The notes beneath the pieces are model-generated. The model saw nothing but the letters and a program-made list of their open reading frames with translations. It made no database searches and had not been told where the DNA came from. From positions 1 through 19,178 of the forward strand of contig JBBSMX010000081.1 of the NCBI GenBank assembly GCA_038232935.1: DNA of 19,178 nucleotides, read 5' to 3'. Origin of the DNA: JBBSMX01 sp038232935. GTDB taxonomy: Bacteria > Bacteroidota > Rhodothermia > Rhodothermales > JANQRZ01. The translations under genes and the position numbers were made by a program. Shown here piece by piece: positions 1 through 7,318 of the stretch; within the stretch, counting starts at the first letter, position 1, and each line of letters opens with the position of its first letter.

Positions 1-774
1 GACCGCCGCGTCGTCATGGTCGCCGACTCTGGCTTCGCAGTGGTCGCCTTGCTCGCCGCCGTCTGCGAGCACGCCACGGTCGTGACCCGGCTCCGGCTCG
101 ATGCCGCACTCTATGGCCCCGTTCCCCCACGGACCGGCAAGTCGGGACGTCCGCGCAAGCGAGGGGGTCGGCAGCCGACGCTCACCGCGCAGATCGCCGA
201 CCCGGCCACACAGTGGTCGCCCGTTGTCGTCAGCCGGTGGTACGGCGAGTGCGAGCGCACGGTCGAGATCGCCAGCGGCACAGCACTCTGGTACCGGGCT
301 GGGGTTCCAGGCGTCTGGCTCCGGTGGGTCGTGGTGCGCGATCCGAGCGGGGCCGTCGGCCCGAAGGGGTTCCTTTGCACCGACCCCGGCGTCGAGCCGT
401 CGATGCTCCTTGGGTGGTACCTCCGACGGTGGAGTGTCGAAGTGACGTTCGCGGAGGTCCGTCGGCATCTCGGCGTCGAGACGCAGCGCCAGGGGTCCGA
501 CCTCGCGATTGCCCGGACGACGCCGTGCCTGCTCGGCCTCTTCTCGGTTGTCGCATTGGTGGCGGACCGGCTCCACGCCGACGGCGAACTGAACGCTCGG
601 CAGAGCCGGTGGTACACGAAGGGAGCCCCCACCTTCAGCGATGCGCTGGCGGCGGTGCGGATGTCGCTGTGGCAAGCGGGGGGTTTATCAACGTCCCGTG
701 CGGGGCCTGGGAGGGTGGAAATCCCGGAGGCTGTGCTCTGGCAGCTCACGAGCACGCTGGCCTACGCGGCATAG
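1..774 (+). CDS. IS4/IS701-type DDE transposase, C-terminal part (5' end outside window)
   Basis: The reading frame is open from base 1, so the start of the gene is outside the window. DDE transposases of this group cut and rejoin insertion-sequence ends with a three-carboxylate active site. What is visible fits the second and third catalytic residues: an Asp in VVMVADSG (Asp codon at 25-27), and a Glu in YLRRWSVEVTFAEVRR (Glu codon at 439-441). The latter has the Y-x2-R-x3-E spacing of the YREK signature, with Arg where the last Lys normally sits. The first Asp and any N-terminal DNA-binding region are missing from view. The C-terminus ends normally with TAG at 772-774. No frameshift is seen in the visible part, so it may be an intact element cut only by the window edge. 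The exact IS family is uncertain. Confidence 0.8.
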   Translation, partial: DRRVVMVADSGFAVVALLAAVCEHATVVTRLRLDAALYGPVPPRTGKSGRPRKRGGRQPTLTAQIADPATQWSPVVVSRWYGECERTVEIASGTALWYRAGVPGVWLRWVVVRDPSGAVGPKGFLCTDPGVEPSMLLGWYLRRWSVEVTFAEVRRHLGVETQRQGSDLAIARTTPCLLGLFSVVALVADRLHADGELNARQSRWYTKGAPTFSDALAAVRMSLWQAGGLSTSRAGPGRVEIPEAVLWQLTSTLAYAA

Positions 775-800
775 GGCCAAAGTCCAGCTCAGGTCGAGTC

Positions 801-823
801 CCCTCGCCCCGGAGGGGCGAGGG
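801..823. repeat. GC-rich palindrome (REP-like hairpin)
   Basis: CCCTCGCCCC (801-810) and GGGGCGAGGG (814-823) are perfect inverse complements separated by 3 bases. There is no T-run, so it is not a canonical intrinsic terminator. The following bases repeat the theme (GGGACAGGGTGAGGGGAG). Similar palindromes recur between genes in many GC-rich bacterial genomes, so a dispersed REP-like element is the likeliest reading. It could also insulate transcription leaving the transposase. Confidence 0.5.
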
Positions 824-950
824 ACAGGGTGAGGGGAGAGCCGAGCAACCGGCGACCTTCACATAAGGGGCGAAGTCGTCGGGAGTGAGCGCGGCGGATG
901 GAGATGGGGTCGGCTCTCGTATTCTGCCTCACGCAAAGTTGCGAGCGTCC

Positions 951-958
951 TATATTCG
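951..958 (+). promoter_or_regulatory. Candidate -7 promoter element for the AGCS gene
   Basis: TATATTCG fits the Bacteroidota -7 consensus TAnnTTTG with one substitution and lies 61 bases before the chosen start codon. No TTG is found at the expected spacing upstream, so support is weak. Confidence 0.25.
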
Positions 959-1019
959 ACAGCCTGCATTCGGCAGCCTGCTTGGCGCTTCCTACCCTCG
1001 CTCACGCATCGCCCGTTCC

Positions 1020-2804
1020 ATGGAAACCTTTGACTATATCGTCAGCCGGCTCGAGTACTACGTCTGGTCGTGGCCGGAGATCGGCGGCGAGCTCTCGCTG
1101 ATCGTGTTCGCCCTCCTCGGGACGGGCCTGTTCCTCACGCTCCGGCTCGGGTTCGTCCAGTTTCGCCACCTCGGTCACGGCATCGCCGTCACGTCGGGCA
1201 AGTACGACGACCCGGACGAGCCCGGCGACGTGCCGCACTTCCAGGCGCTCACGACCGCGCTCTCGGCGACGGTCGGGATCGGCAACATCGCGGGCGTCGC
1301 GATTGCGATCCACTGGGGCGGGCCGGGCGCGCTCTTCTGGATGTGGGTGACGGCGCTCCTCGGCATGGCCGTGAAGTATTCCGAAGTGACCCTCGCGCAG
1401 CACTACCGCGTCGTCGAGTTCCCGGACCGGGAGTCGAAGGCGTGGGAGGGCTCGGTCTCGGGCGGCCCGATGTACTACATCGAGAAGGGGCTCGGGGAGA
1501 AGTGGAAGCCACTGGCGGTGTTCTTCGCCGGTGCCCTCATGATCACGAGCTTCCTCACGGGCAACGCCGTGCAGGCGAACACCGTCGCCGACATCGTGGG
1601 TACCGAGTTCGGAATCCCCGTGTGGATCACCGGCCTGATCACGGCGGCCATCGTCGGCCTCGTGATCGTCGGCGGGATCGGGCGGATCGGGAAGGTGACC
1701 GGCGTGCTCGCCCCGGCGATGGCGCTGATCTACGTCTCCGGCGCGCTCGCCATTCTCCTCTTCCACATCACCGACGTGCCGGCCGCGTTCGCGCTCATCT
1801 TCACCGAGGCGTTCAACCCGACGGCCGGCGTCGCCGGGACGGGGGCGGGCGTGTTCCTGCTCACGATGATGTGGGGCGTCCGGCGCGGGCTGTTCTCGAA
1901 CGAGGCCGGGCAGGGCTCGGCCCCCATCGCCCACGCTGCCGCCAAGACCGACGAGCCGGTGTCCGAGGGCGTCGTGGCCCTCCTGGAGCCGTTCATCGAC
2001 ACGATCATCATCTGCTCGATGACCGGCCTCGTCATCATCACGACGGGCGTCTGGAACACCACCCATCCGACCACCTTCGATCTCTCCAGCGGCGACGTGA
2101 CGTACGTCATGCCCGACGAGCGAGGCGTCTTCGCCGGTGGCGCCGCGCCCGAGCAGATCATTGTCGAGGGCGGGGTTCCCGTGCGGGAGGGCGGGCGTTC
2201 GTTCGCGTGGCATGACGTGGCCGTCGAGCAGTTCTGGGTGGACGCGGCGCGCGAGACGCCGTTCACCGGCCGGATCGTGCAGAACTACGACGACCCGGCG
2301 ACGCCGCAGCGCGAGGCGATAGCGGCGGCCGTGGACACCGAGGGCAACGCCCACACCATCCTCTTCGGCGATGCCATCGAGACGGCCGCGCCGCTCACGA
2401 GCACGGCGTTCGAGCGGGGGCTCTCGAACTTCGGGCTCGGCTGGCTCGGGAGGGTGATCGTGCTGGTCTCGGTCCTCCTCTTCGCGATCTCGACGAGCAT
2501 CTCGTGGAGCTATTACGGGGACCGCTGCGCGAACTACCTCTTCGGCTCGAAGGGGATTCTGCCCTACAAAGCGGTGTTCGTGGTGATGCACTTCGTCGGG
2601 GCCGTGACGAGTCTGGCGACGATCTGGGTGATCGGCGACATCGCGCTCGGACTCGTGACGTTCCCGAACCTCATCGCCCTCGTCCTCCTCTCCGGCGTGG
2701 TCGTGAAGCTCACGAAGAGCTACTTCGAGCGGAAGCCGTGGCTGGAGAACGCCGAGGTCCACAAGCGCGTCGTCGCTGAGAAGAAGGGGTCGAAAGAGGT
2801 GTAG
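1020..2804 (+). CDS. Sodium:alanine/amino-acid symporter, AGCS family
   Basis: A polytopic inner-membrane carrier (594 residues) predicted to take up alanine, glycine or a related small amino acid with Na+. Family hallmarks are visible: LSATVGIGNIAGVAIAIHWG near residues 81-100, GGPMYYIEKGLG near 148-159, and NEAGQGSAPIAHAAAKT near 294-310, with many hydrophobic segments between. The ATG at 1020 (METFDYIV...) is chosen because the family N-terminus begins here; the frame is open back to 885, but the extra 45 residues are unlike the family. It is longer than most AGCS proteins because about 115 mostly polar residues (about 347-462) sit between two membrane segments, probably as an extracytoplasmic loop. 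It stands alone and is followed by a strong hairpin. Substrate and ion are inferred from family only. Confidence 0.92.
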   Translation: METFDYIVSRLEYYVWSWPEIGGELSLIVFALLGTGLFLTLRLGFVQFRHLGHGIAVTSGKYDDPDEPGDVPHFQALTTALSATVGIGNIAGVAIAIHWGGPGALFWMWVTALLGMAVKYSEVTLAQHYRVVEFPDRESKAWEGSVSGGPMYYIEKGLGEKWKPLAVFFAGALMITSFLTGNAVQANTVADIVGTEFGIPVWITGLITAAIVGLVIVGGIGRIGKVTGVLAPAMALIYVSGALAILLFHITDVPAAFALIFTEAFNPTAGVAGTGAGVFLLTMMWGVRRGLFSNEAGQGSAPIAHAAAKTDEPVSEGVVALLEPFIDTIIICSMTGLVIITTGVWNTTHPTTFDLSSGDVTYVMPDERGVFAGGAAPEQIIVEGGVPVREGGRSFAWHDVAVEQFWVDAARETPFTGRIVQNYDDPATPQREAIAAAVDTEGNAHTILFGDAIETAAPLTSTAFERGLSNFGLGWLGRVIVLVSVLLFAISTSISWSYYGDRCANYLFGSKGILPYKAVFVVMHFVGAVTSLATIWVIGDIALGLVTFPNLIALVLLSGVVVKLTKSYFERKPWLENAEVHKRVVAEKKGSKEV

Positions 2805-2807
2805 TCA

Positions 2808-2839
2808 GCGCAGGGGCGACCGGCTGGTCGCCCCTGCGC
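2808..2839 (+). terminator. Strong hairpin after AGCS gene
   Basis: GCGCAGGGGCGACC (2808-2821) pairs perfectly with GGTCGCCCCTGCGC (2826-2839) around a 4-base loop, three bases after the stop codon. A good U-run is absent (GTTCCCCC follows), so termination may be inefficient or factor-dependent. The position between two plus-strand genes still supports a terminator or an mRNA 3'-end stabilising hairpin. Confidence 0.65.
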
Positions 2840-2858
2840 GTTCCCCCACGTTCCGCTT

Positions 2859-3476
2859 ATGCTCACCGTCGTCGATCACCCCCTCCTCCGGCGCGACCTC
2901 ACGATCCTCCGGGACCGGCGGACGCCGCACGGGCAGTTCCGAAAGACGATCGGGGACGCCGCCGCCATCCTCGCCTACGAGGCGATGCGCGACCTCCCGC
3001 TCGTGGAGGAGCCCATCATGACGCCGCTGGAAGAGACGGCGGGCTACCACCTCCGCGACGAGGTCGTGGTGGTGCCGGTGCTGCGGGCGGGGCTAGGGCT
3101 CGTGGACGGGTTCGTCCGGTTTATCCCCGAGGCCCGGATCGGCCACCTCGGGATGTACCGCGACGAGGAGACGCACGAGCCGGTGGACTACTACGCGAAC
3201 ATCCCCGACACTGTCGAGACGGGGATCGTGTTCGTCGTGGACCCGATGCTCGCTACCGGCGGCAGCGCCGACGGCGCGATCACCCATCTCAAGCGGCGCG
3301 GTGCGATGCGGCTGCGCTTCGTCTGTCTCGTCGCCGCGCCCGAAGGCGTCCGCCACCTCGAAGCGCGTCACCCCGACGTGGACATCGTCACGGCCACGCT
3401 CGACCGCGAGCTTGACGCCAATGCCTTCATCCGTCCCGGCCTTGGGGATGCCGGCGACCGCATCTTTGGCACCTGA
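2859..3476 (+). CDS. upp: Uracil phosphoribosyltransferase
   Basis: A cytoplasmic pyrimidine-salvage enzyme that joins uracil to PRPP to give UMP and pyrophosphate. At 205 residues it has normal family length. The PRPP-binding loop VDPMLATGGSA is at about residues 127-137, the PVLRAGLG segment at 73-80, and the C-terminal uracil-binding segment IRPGLGDAGDR at 191-201. No active-site loss is seen. It is the first gene of a tightly spaced plus-strand run; the next gene starts 12 bases on, with a GAGGAAG ribosome-binding site overlapping the upp stop. Linkage to a transporter of the NhaC class is not an obvious pathway link. Confidence 0.95.
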   Translation: MLTVVDHPLLRRDLTILRDRRTPHGQFRKTIGDAAAILAYEAMRDLPLVEEPIMTPLEETAGYHLRDEVVVVPVLRAGLGLVDGFVRFIPEARIGHLGMYRDEETHEPVDYYANIPDTVETGIVFVVDPMLATGGSADGAITHLKRRGAMRLRFVCLVAAPEGVRHLEARHPDVDIVTATLDRELDANAFIRPGLGDAGDRIFGT

Positions 3477-3488
3477 GGAAGACTTCGG

Positions 3489-5498
3489 ATGATTGAACGA
3501 TATCGGGGAGTCGTTGCACTGTTCGTGGCGCTGCTGCTCGCGGGGGGCGTGCAGGCGCAGGCTCCAGACGCGATGGCGGACTCGCTCGCCGTGGGCGCGC
3601 CGTCGCTCGTGCGCGACAGCCTCGCTGCGCTGCCCGATGCCGCAACCGTACCGGACACGGTGACGGTCGCGGGGCCGGCGCTCGCGCTGACGGGCGTGCC
3701 CTTTGCCGTGACCGTGAACGGGTTGGATTCGACGGCGATCACGGACACGCAGGTGCGCGTCGGCGGGCAGACGTTTCCGCTCGAAGCAGGGGAAGAGGGC
3801 GCGCTCGTCGCGCCCGGTGCCGTCGCGTCGGAGCGTGGAGCGACGGCGGTGGAGGTCGTGCGCGGCGGAGCGGTGATCGGGCGGGCCGAGACGCGGACGA
3901 TCCCGGGCTGGTTCTCCATCTTCCCGCCGCTCATCGCCATCGTGGTCGCGCTGCTGTTCCGGCGCGTGATCCCGGCGCTCTTCCTCGGCGTCTGGGTGGG
4001 TGCCGTGCTCGTCGCCGGTCTGACGCCGGGCGGCATCGGCAAGGGCCTCTTCGACACGCTCCAGGTCTACATCCTCCACGCTCTCGCCGACGAGGGCCAC
4101 GCGGCCATCATCCTCTTCTCGCTGATGATCGGCGGGATGGTAGGCATCATCCAGAAGAACGGCGGCACGCAGGGCATTGTGGACCGCATCGTCGGCTGGG
4201 CCAGCACGCCGAAGCGCGGCCAACTCGCCACCGCTACCCTCGGCCTCGTCATCTTTTTCGACGACTACGCCAACTCCCTCATCATCGGCCCGACGATGCG
4301 GCCGGTGACGGACCGCCTCCGCATTAGCCGCGAGAAGCTCGCCTACATCGTCGACTCGACGAGCGCGCCCGTCGCCTCGCTCGCCCTCGTGACGACGTGG
4401 ATCGGCTTCGAGGTCGGGCTCATCAACGAGGCCATCGCTCAGATCCCGAGTCTCTCGCTCGACGGCTACGGCGTCTTCCTGGAGTCCATCCTCTACCGGT
4501 TCTACCCGGTCCTCGCGCTCTTCTTCGTGTTCGTGATCGCGTTCACCGACCGCGAGTTCGGGCCGATGTACGACGCCGAGCACCGCGCCCGCACGACCGG
4601 GGCCGTGCTCGGCGCGGACGCGAAGGTCGATACCGCGGCGTCCGAAGGGGCCGAGTTCGTTCCGCCCGAGGGCAAGCCGCGTCGCGGGATCAACGCCATT
4701 CTGCCCGTCCTCGTGCTCGTCGTCGGCGTGCTCGTGGGTCTCTTCGTGACGGGCGAGGGGGACTCTATCCGCGACATCATCGGCAGCGCCGACTCGTACA
4801 AGGCGCTGATGTGGGCGTCGCTCGCGGGCGTGCTCACGGCGGTGGCGCTCTCCGTCGGGCAGCGGATTCTCACGCTCGACGAGACGATGGACGCGTGGTA
4901 CGCCGGGCTGAAGTCGATGCTCTTCGCGATGATCATCCTGCTCCTCGCGTGGGCACTCTCGGCCACGACCGACGCGCTCCACACAGGCGCCTACCTCGGC
5001 AGCGCGCTCAGCGAGGCGCTCCCGCCCGGCCTCGTCCCGGCGCTCATCTTCATCCTCGCCGCCCTCACCGCCTTCGCGACGGGCACGAGCTGGGGCACGA
5101 TGGGCATCCTCATGCCGCTCGTCGTCCCGCTCACGTGGGGTGTGATGCAGGCCAACGGCATCGCCGACCCGGCGCACTACTACCTCCTCTACTCGGCTGT
5201 TTCGTGCGTCCTCGCCGGGGCCGTCTGGGGCGACCACTGCTCGCCGATCTCGGACACCACGATCCTGTCCTCAATGGCCTCCGGCTGCGACCACATCGAG
5301 CACGTCCGCACGCAGCTCCCGTATTCCCTCCTCGTCGGCACCGTCGCCGTCGTGCTCGGGACGGTGCCGACAGGCTTCGGCTTCCCGTGGTGGGCCTCGA
5401 TGCTGCTCGGCGCGGGCGTGCTGCTGGCCGGGCTCCGGTTCTTCGGCAGGCCGGTCGTGGGCCACAACGAGGTCGTCGTGATGGACGAGGAAGCATAA
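3489..5498 (+). CDS. Na+/H+ antiporter NhaC family protein with exported N-terminal domain
   Basis: A predicted inner-membrane antiporter (669 residues) exchanging Na+ for H+ or related ions. An N-terminal signal peptide (hydrophobic run at about 8-20, likely cut after VQA at 23) precedes about 115 residues of soluble, beta-rich sequence ending near residue 138. The NhaC-type membrane domain then begins at IPGWFSIFPPLIAI. The strongest family marker is FFDDYANSLIIGPTMRPVTD (about 256-275), followed by STSAPVASLALVTTWIGFE and, later, GTSWGTMGILMPLVVP and WGDHCSPISDTTI. A polar stretch at about 355-395 (rich in Glu, Ala, Gly, Lys) looks like a cytoplasmic linker. The ATG at 3489 has a good GAGGAAG site 7 bases upstream. 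NhaC-like proteins also include amino-acid or dicarboxylate exchangers, so the substrate is not certain. Confidence 0.87.
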   Translation: MIERYRGVVALFVALLLAGGVQAQAPDAMADSLAVGAPSLVRDSLAALPDAATVPDTVTVAGPALALTGVPFAVTVNGLDSTAITDTQVRVGGQTFPLEAGEEGALVAPGAVASERGATAVEVVRGGAVIGRAETRTIPGWFSIFPPLIAIVVALLFRRVIPALFLGVWVGAVLVAGLTPGGIGKGLFDTLQVYILHALADEGHAAIILFSLMIGGMVGIIQKNGGTQGIVDRIVGWASTPKRGQLATATLGLVIFFDDYANSLIIGPTMRPVTDRLRISREKLAYIVDSTSAPVASLALVTTWIGFEVGLINEAIAQIPSLSLDGYGVFLESILYRFYPVLALFFVFVIAFTDREFGPMYDAEHRARTTGAVLGADAKVDTAASEGAEFVPPEGKPRRGINAILPVLVLVVGVLVGLFVTGEGDSIRDIIGSADSYKALMWASLAGVLTAVALSVGQRILTLDETMDAWYAGLKSMLFAMIILLLAWALSATTDALHTGAYLGSALSEALPPGLVPALIFILAALTAFATGTSWGTMGILMPLVVPLTWGVMQANGIADPAHYYLLYSAVSCVLAGAVWGDHCSPISDTTILSSMASGCDHIEHVRTQLPYSLLVGTVAVVLGTVPTGFGFPWWASMLLGAGVLLAGLRFFGRPVVGHNEVVVMDEEA

Positions 5499-5501
5499 GC
5501 G

Positions 5502-6245
5502 ATGCCCGAGCACGCGGGTTCGTTCGGCTCGCCGGGGACGCCGGCGGATGTGTCGGTGCTCTACCTCGACAACCACCTCCTCGTCGTCCACAAGCCCGCC
5601 GGGCTGCTCGTGCAGGAGGACCACACCGGCGACCCCGACCTGATGACGCTCGGGAAGGCCTACGTCAAACGCGAGTTCGCCAAGCCGGGCGCGGTCTTCC
5701 TCGGCCTCGTCCACCGGCTCGACCGGCCCGTCTCCGGCGTGATGGTGCTCGCCCGCACGTCGAAGGCGGCGTCGCGGCTGAGCGATCAGTTCCGGCGCCG
5801 CGCGCCCGACAAACGCTACCTCGCTCTCGTGGAAGGCCGGCTCGACGGGCAGGGCGTGCGCGAGGATTGGCTCGCCAAGGTCGACCGCCACGTCCGCGTC
5901 GTGAAGCCGGGCCACCCGGAGGGCAAGCGGGCCGAGCTACGCTGGCAGGCGCTCGCCACGGAGAAAACGAAGCACGGCTCCATCAGCCTCGTCGAAGTGG
6001 AGCTGCTGACGGGGCGGGCGCATCAGGTGCGCGTCCAACTCGCCGCCCTCGGCCACCCCATCCTCGGCGATCTGCGCTACAAGGCGCAGCGCGAGTTCGA
6101 CGGGCGCAACCTCGCCCTGCACAGTTTCCGGCTGGAGATCGAGCACCCGACGCAGCGCGAAGCGATGACGTTCTCGGCGCTGCCGCCTGCGACGTGGCGT
6201 GGCTATTTCGATGCCCACGTGCGGGAGGTCGTCGGCGCACCGTGA
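5502..6245 (+). CDS. RluA-family RNA pseudouridine synthase
   Basis: An enzyme of 247 residues that isomerises specific uridines in rRNA or tRNA to pseudouridine. The catalytic motif HRLDRPVSGVMVLAR is at about 71-85, with Asp74 as the expected nucleophile. The early KPAGLLVQ motif is at 31-38, and GRAHQVRVQLAALGHPILGD is near 168-187, all in the RluA order. There is no N-terminal S4 RNA-binding domain, as in the short RluA/RluC-like members of Bacteroidota. It begins 3 bases after the antiporter stop, with GAGGAAG 8 bases before the ATG, so the two are almost certainly co-transcribed. The target site on RNA cannot be told from sequence. Confidence 0.92.
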   Translation: MPEHAGSFGSPGTPADVSVLYLDNHLLVVHKPAGLLVQEDHTGDPDLMTLGKAYVKREFAKPGAVFLGLVHRLDRPVSGVMVLARTSKAASRLSDQFRRRAPDKRYLALVEGRLDGQGVREDWLAKVDRHVRVVKPGHPEGKRAELRWQALATEKTKHGSISLVEVELLTGRAHQVRVQLAALGHPILGDLRYKAQREFDGRNLALHSFRLEIEHPTQREAMTFSALPPATWRGYFDAHVREVVGAP

Positions 6246-7090
6246 GCGGGTATGCGTACATCGGGCTGGCGGCCGTGCTGTGGGGCGTGCTCGGGCCAGT
6301 GGCGCGGCTGGCGTTCGACGAAGGGCTGGCCCCGCTCGAAGTGGCATTCTGGCGGGCGGTGATCGCCGGAACGGTGTTCGTCCTCCACGCGGTCATTACG
6401 CGGTCGGGTAGCGTCGCGCGGCGGGACGTGCCGGGCGTGGTCGGATTCGGCGTGGTCGGCGTCTCGGTGTTTTTTGCGTCGTACCAACTCACGGTGCAGG
6501 CGGGCGGCGCGGCGCTCGCATCCGTTCTGCTGTACACCGCGCCGGCGTGGGTCGCGGCGCTGAGCCTCGTCGTATTCCGGGAGCGGATGACGGTGCTCAA
6601 GGTCGCGGCCGTGGGGCTGACGCTCGCGGGCGTGGCGGGCATCGCGCTCGGCGGGGGCGGGAGCGTCCGGCTGTCGGCGGCGGCACTCGGGTGGGGTCTT
6701 GTCTCCGGGTTCAGCTACTCGCTCTACTACCTCGTGGGCAAGACGTATTTCACGCGGTACAGCACGGCGGCCGTGCTCGCCATCGCCCTTCCGCTCGGTG
6801 CAATCGGGCTCCTGCCTTTCGTGGACTTCGCGCCGAAGTCGGGCGTGGCGTGGGCCGCGCTCGGGTGGATCGGCCTCGTCTCGACGTATGGCGCGTTCCT
6901 CGCCTACGCCCGTGGCGTGCGGGTGCTGGAGGCGACGCGCGCGAGCGTGGTGGCGACGCTGGAGCCGGTCGTGGCTGCTGCCGTCGCCTACGCGTGGTGG
7001 GGCGAGCGCTTCAGCCTCGCCGGCTACGCCGGGGCTGCGCTGATCCTCCTCGCCGTCCTCGCTACCGTACTCGACCCGAACCGCAAATGA
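6242..7090 (+). CDS. EamA/DMT-family transporter
   Basis: A membrane protein of 282 residues with about ten hydrophobic segments arranged as two EamA repeats. The first begins GYAYIGLAAVLWGVLGPVAR and the second LGWGLVSGFSYSLYYLVG. The second ends in the typical LEATRASVVATLEPVVAA segment. DMT carriers export amino acids, purines or other metabolites; the substrate here is unknown. The start is taken as GTG at 6242, overlapping the preceding TGA (GTGA) with GGAGG about 13 bases upstream, which gives the standard family length and suggests translational coupling. The same frame is open upstream to 4397, but that part is Arg/Pro-rich out-of-frame translation of the antiporter and synthase genes. 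Confidence 0.88.
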   Translation: MSGYAYIGLAAVLWGVLGPVARLAFDEGLAPLEVAFWRAVIAGTVFVLHAVITRSGSVARRDVPGVVGFGVVGVSVFFASYQLTVQAGGAALASVLLYTAPAWVAALSLVVFRERMTVLKVAAVGLTLAGVAGIALGGGGSVRLSAAALGWGLVSGFSYSLYYLVGKTYFTRYSTAAVLAIALPLGAIGLLPFVDFAPKSGVAWAALGWIGLVSTYGAFLAYARGVRVLEATRASVVATLEPVVAAAVAYAWWGERFSLAGYAGAALILLAVLATVLDPNRK

Positions 7091-7119
7091 GTCGGGGGTC
7101 GGGAGTTCGGCGTCTCCTT

Positions 7120-7157
7120 TAGGACTTACGCTCAGGTCTAGGACTTACGCACAGGTC
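7120..7157. repeat. Two tandem copies of a 19-bp repeat
   Basis: TAGGACTTACGCTCAGGTC (7120-7138) is followed directly by TAGGACTTACGCACAGGTC (7139-7157), differing at one base. Sequences of the form AGGACTTACGCA resemble terminal repeats of some small insertion sequences, so a nested or remnant IS end is possible, but no transposase lies beside it. It falls between a transporter gene and a larger inverted-repeat element. Confidence 0.7.
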
Positions 7158-7165
7158 AGATGTGG

Positions 7166-7265
7166 TGTCATCCCGAACTGGTTTCGGGACCTCGCGAGGC
7201 CTTGCTACACCGCTGGAGATGCTAACCGCGGAGCCTCCCCGTAGGGAAACGAGTTCAGGATGACA
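7166..7265. repeat. ~100-bp intergenic element with 13-bp terminal inverted repeats
   Basis: TGTCATCCCGAAC (7166-7178) and GTTCAGGATGACA (7253-7265) are inverted copies with one mismatch. Beyond the arms, both ends continue inward with GTTTC on their own strand (ACTGGTTTCGGGA on one, ACTCGTTTCCCTA on the other), so the symmetry extends further. The middle contains the palindrome CCTCGCGAGG (7190-7199). There is no coding potential. This is the look of a dispersed intergenic repeat or MITE; related elements starting GTCATCCTGAAC are common between genes in Bacteroidota genomes. Copy number cannot be seen from this window. Confidence 0.65.
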
Positions 7266-7318
7266 CGTTCCGTGCCTCTGCGAACGCCTGTCCTTTTCAA
7301 ACCCCCGACCCTCAACCC

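Larger units (their letters stand above)
775..1019. other. Intergenic region between transposase and AGCS symporter
   Basis: This stretch holds no convincing gene. The bases straight after the transposase stop (about 775-790, GGGCCAAAGTCCAGCTC) are where the right terminal inverted repeat of the IS should lie. The left end is outside the window, so the repeat cannot be matched. It is followed by a GC-rich palindrome (801-823). An open frame in phase with the symporter runs back to 885, but the translated stretch 885-1019 has no membrane-protein character and is treated as leader. Confidence 0.45.

Noticed and set aside
885..1019. 45-residue N-terminal extension of the AGCS symporter
   Set aside because: No similarity to AGCS N-termini, no signal or membrane segment, and the internal ATG at 1020 gives the expected start.
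1002..2762. 586-codon minus-strand open frame antisense to the AGCS gene
   Set aside because: Arg/Asp/His-rich composition with no family resemblance, and a high-quality membrane-protein gene on the other strand. A typical GC-rich antisense artefact.
3093..5237. 714-codon minus-strand open frame antisense to upp and the antiporter
   Set aside because: Same low-complexity charged composition, and it spans two well-supported genes.
4397..6241. Upstream extension of the EamA frame giving an 897-residue 'fusion'
   Set aside because: The extension is out-of-frame translation of the antiporter and pseudouridine synthase (Arg/Pro/His-rich). The GTG at 6242 yields a normal family length.
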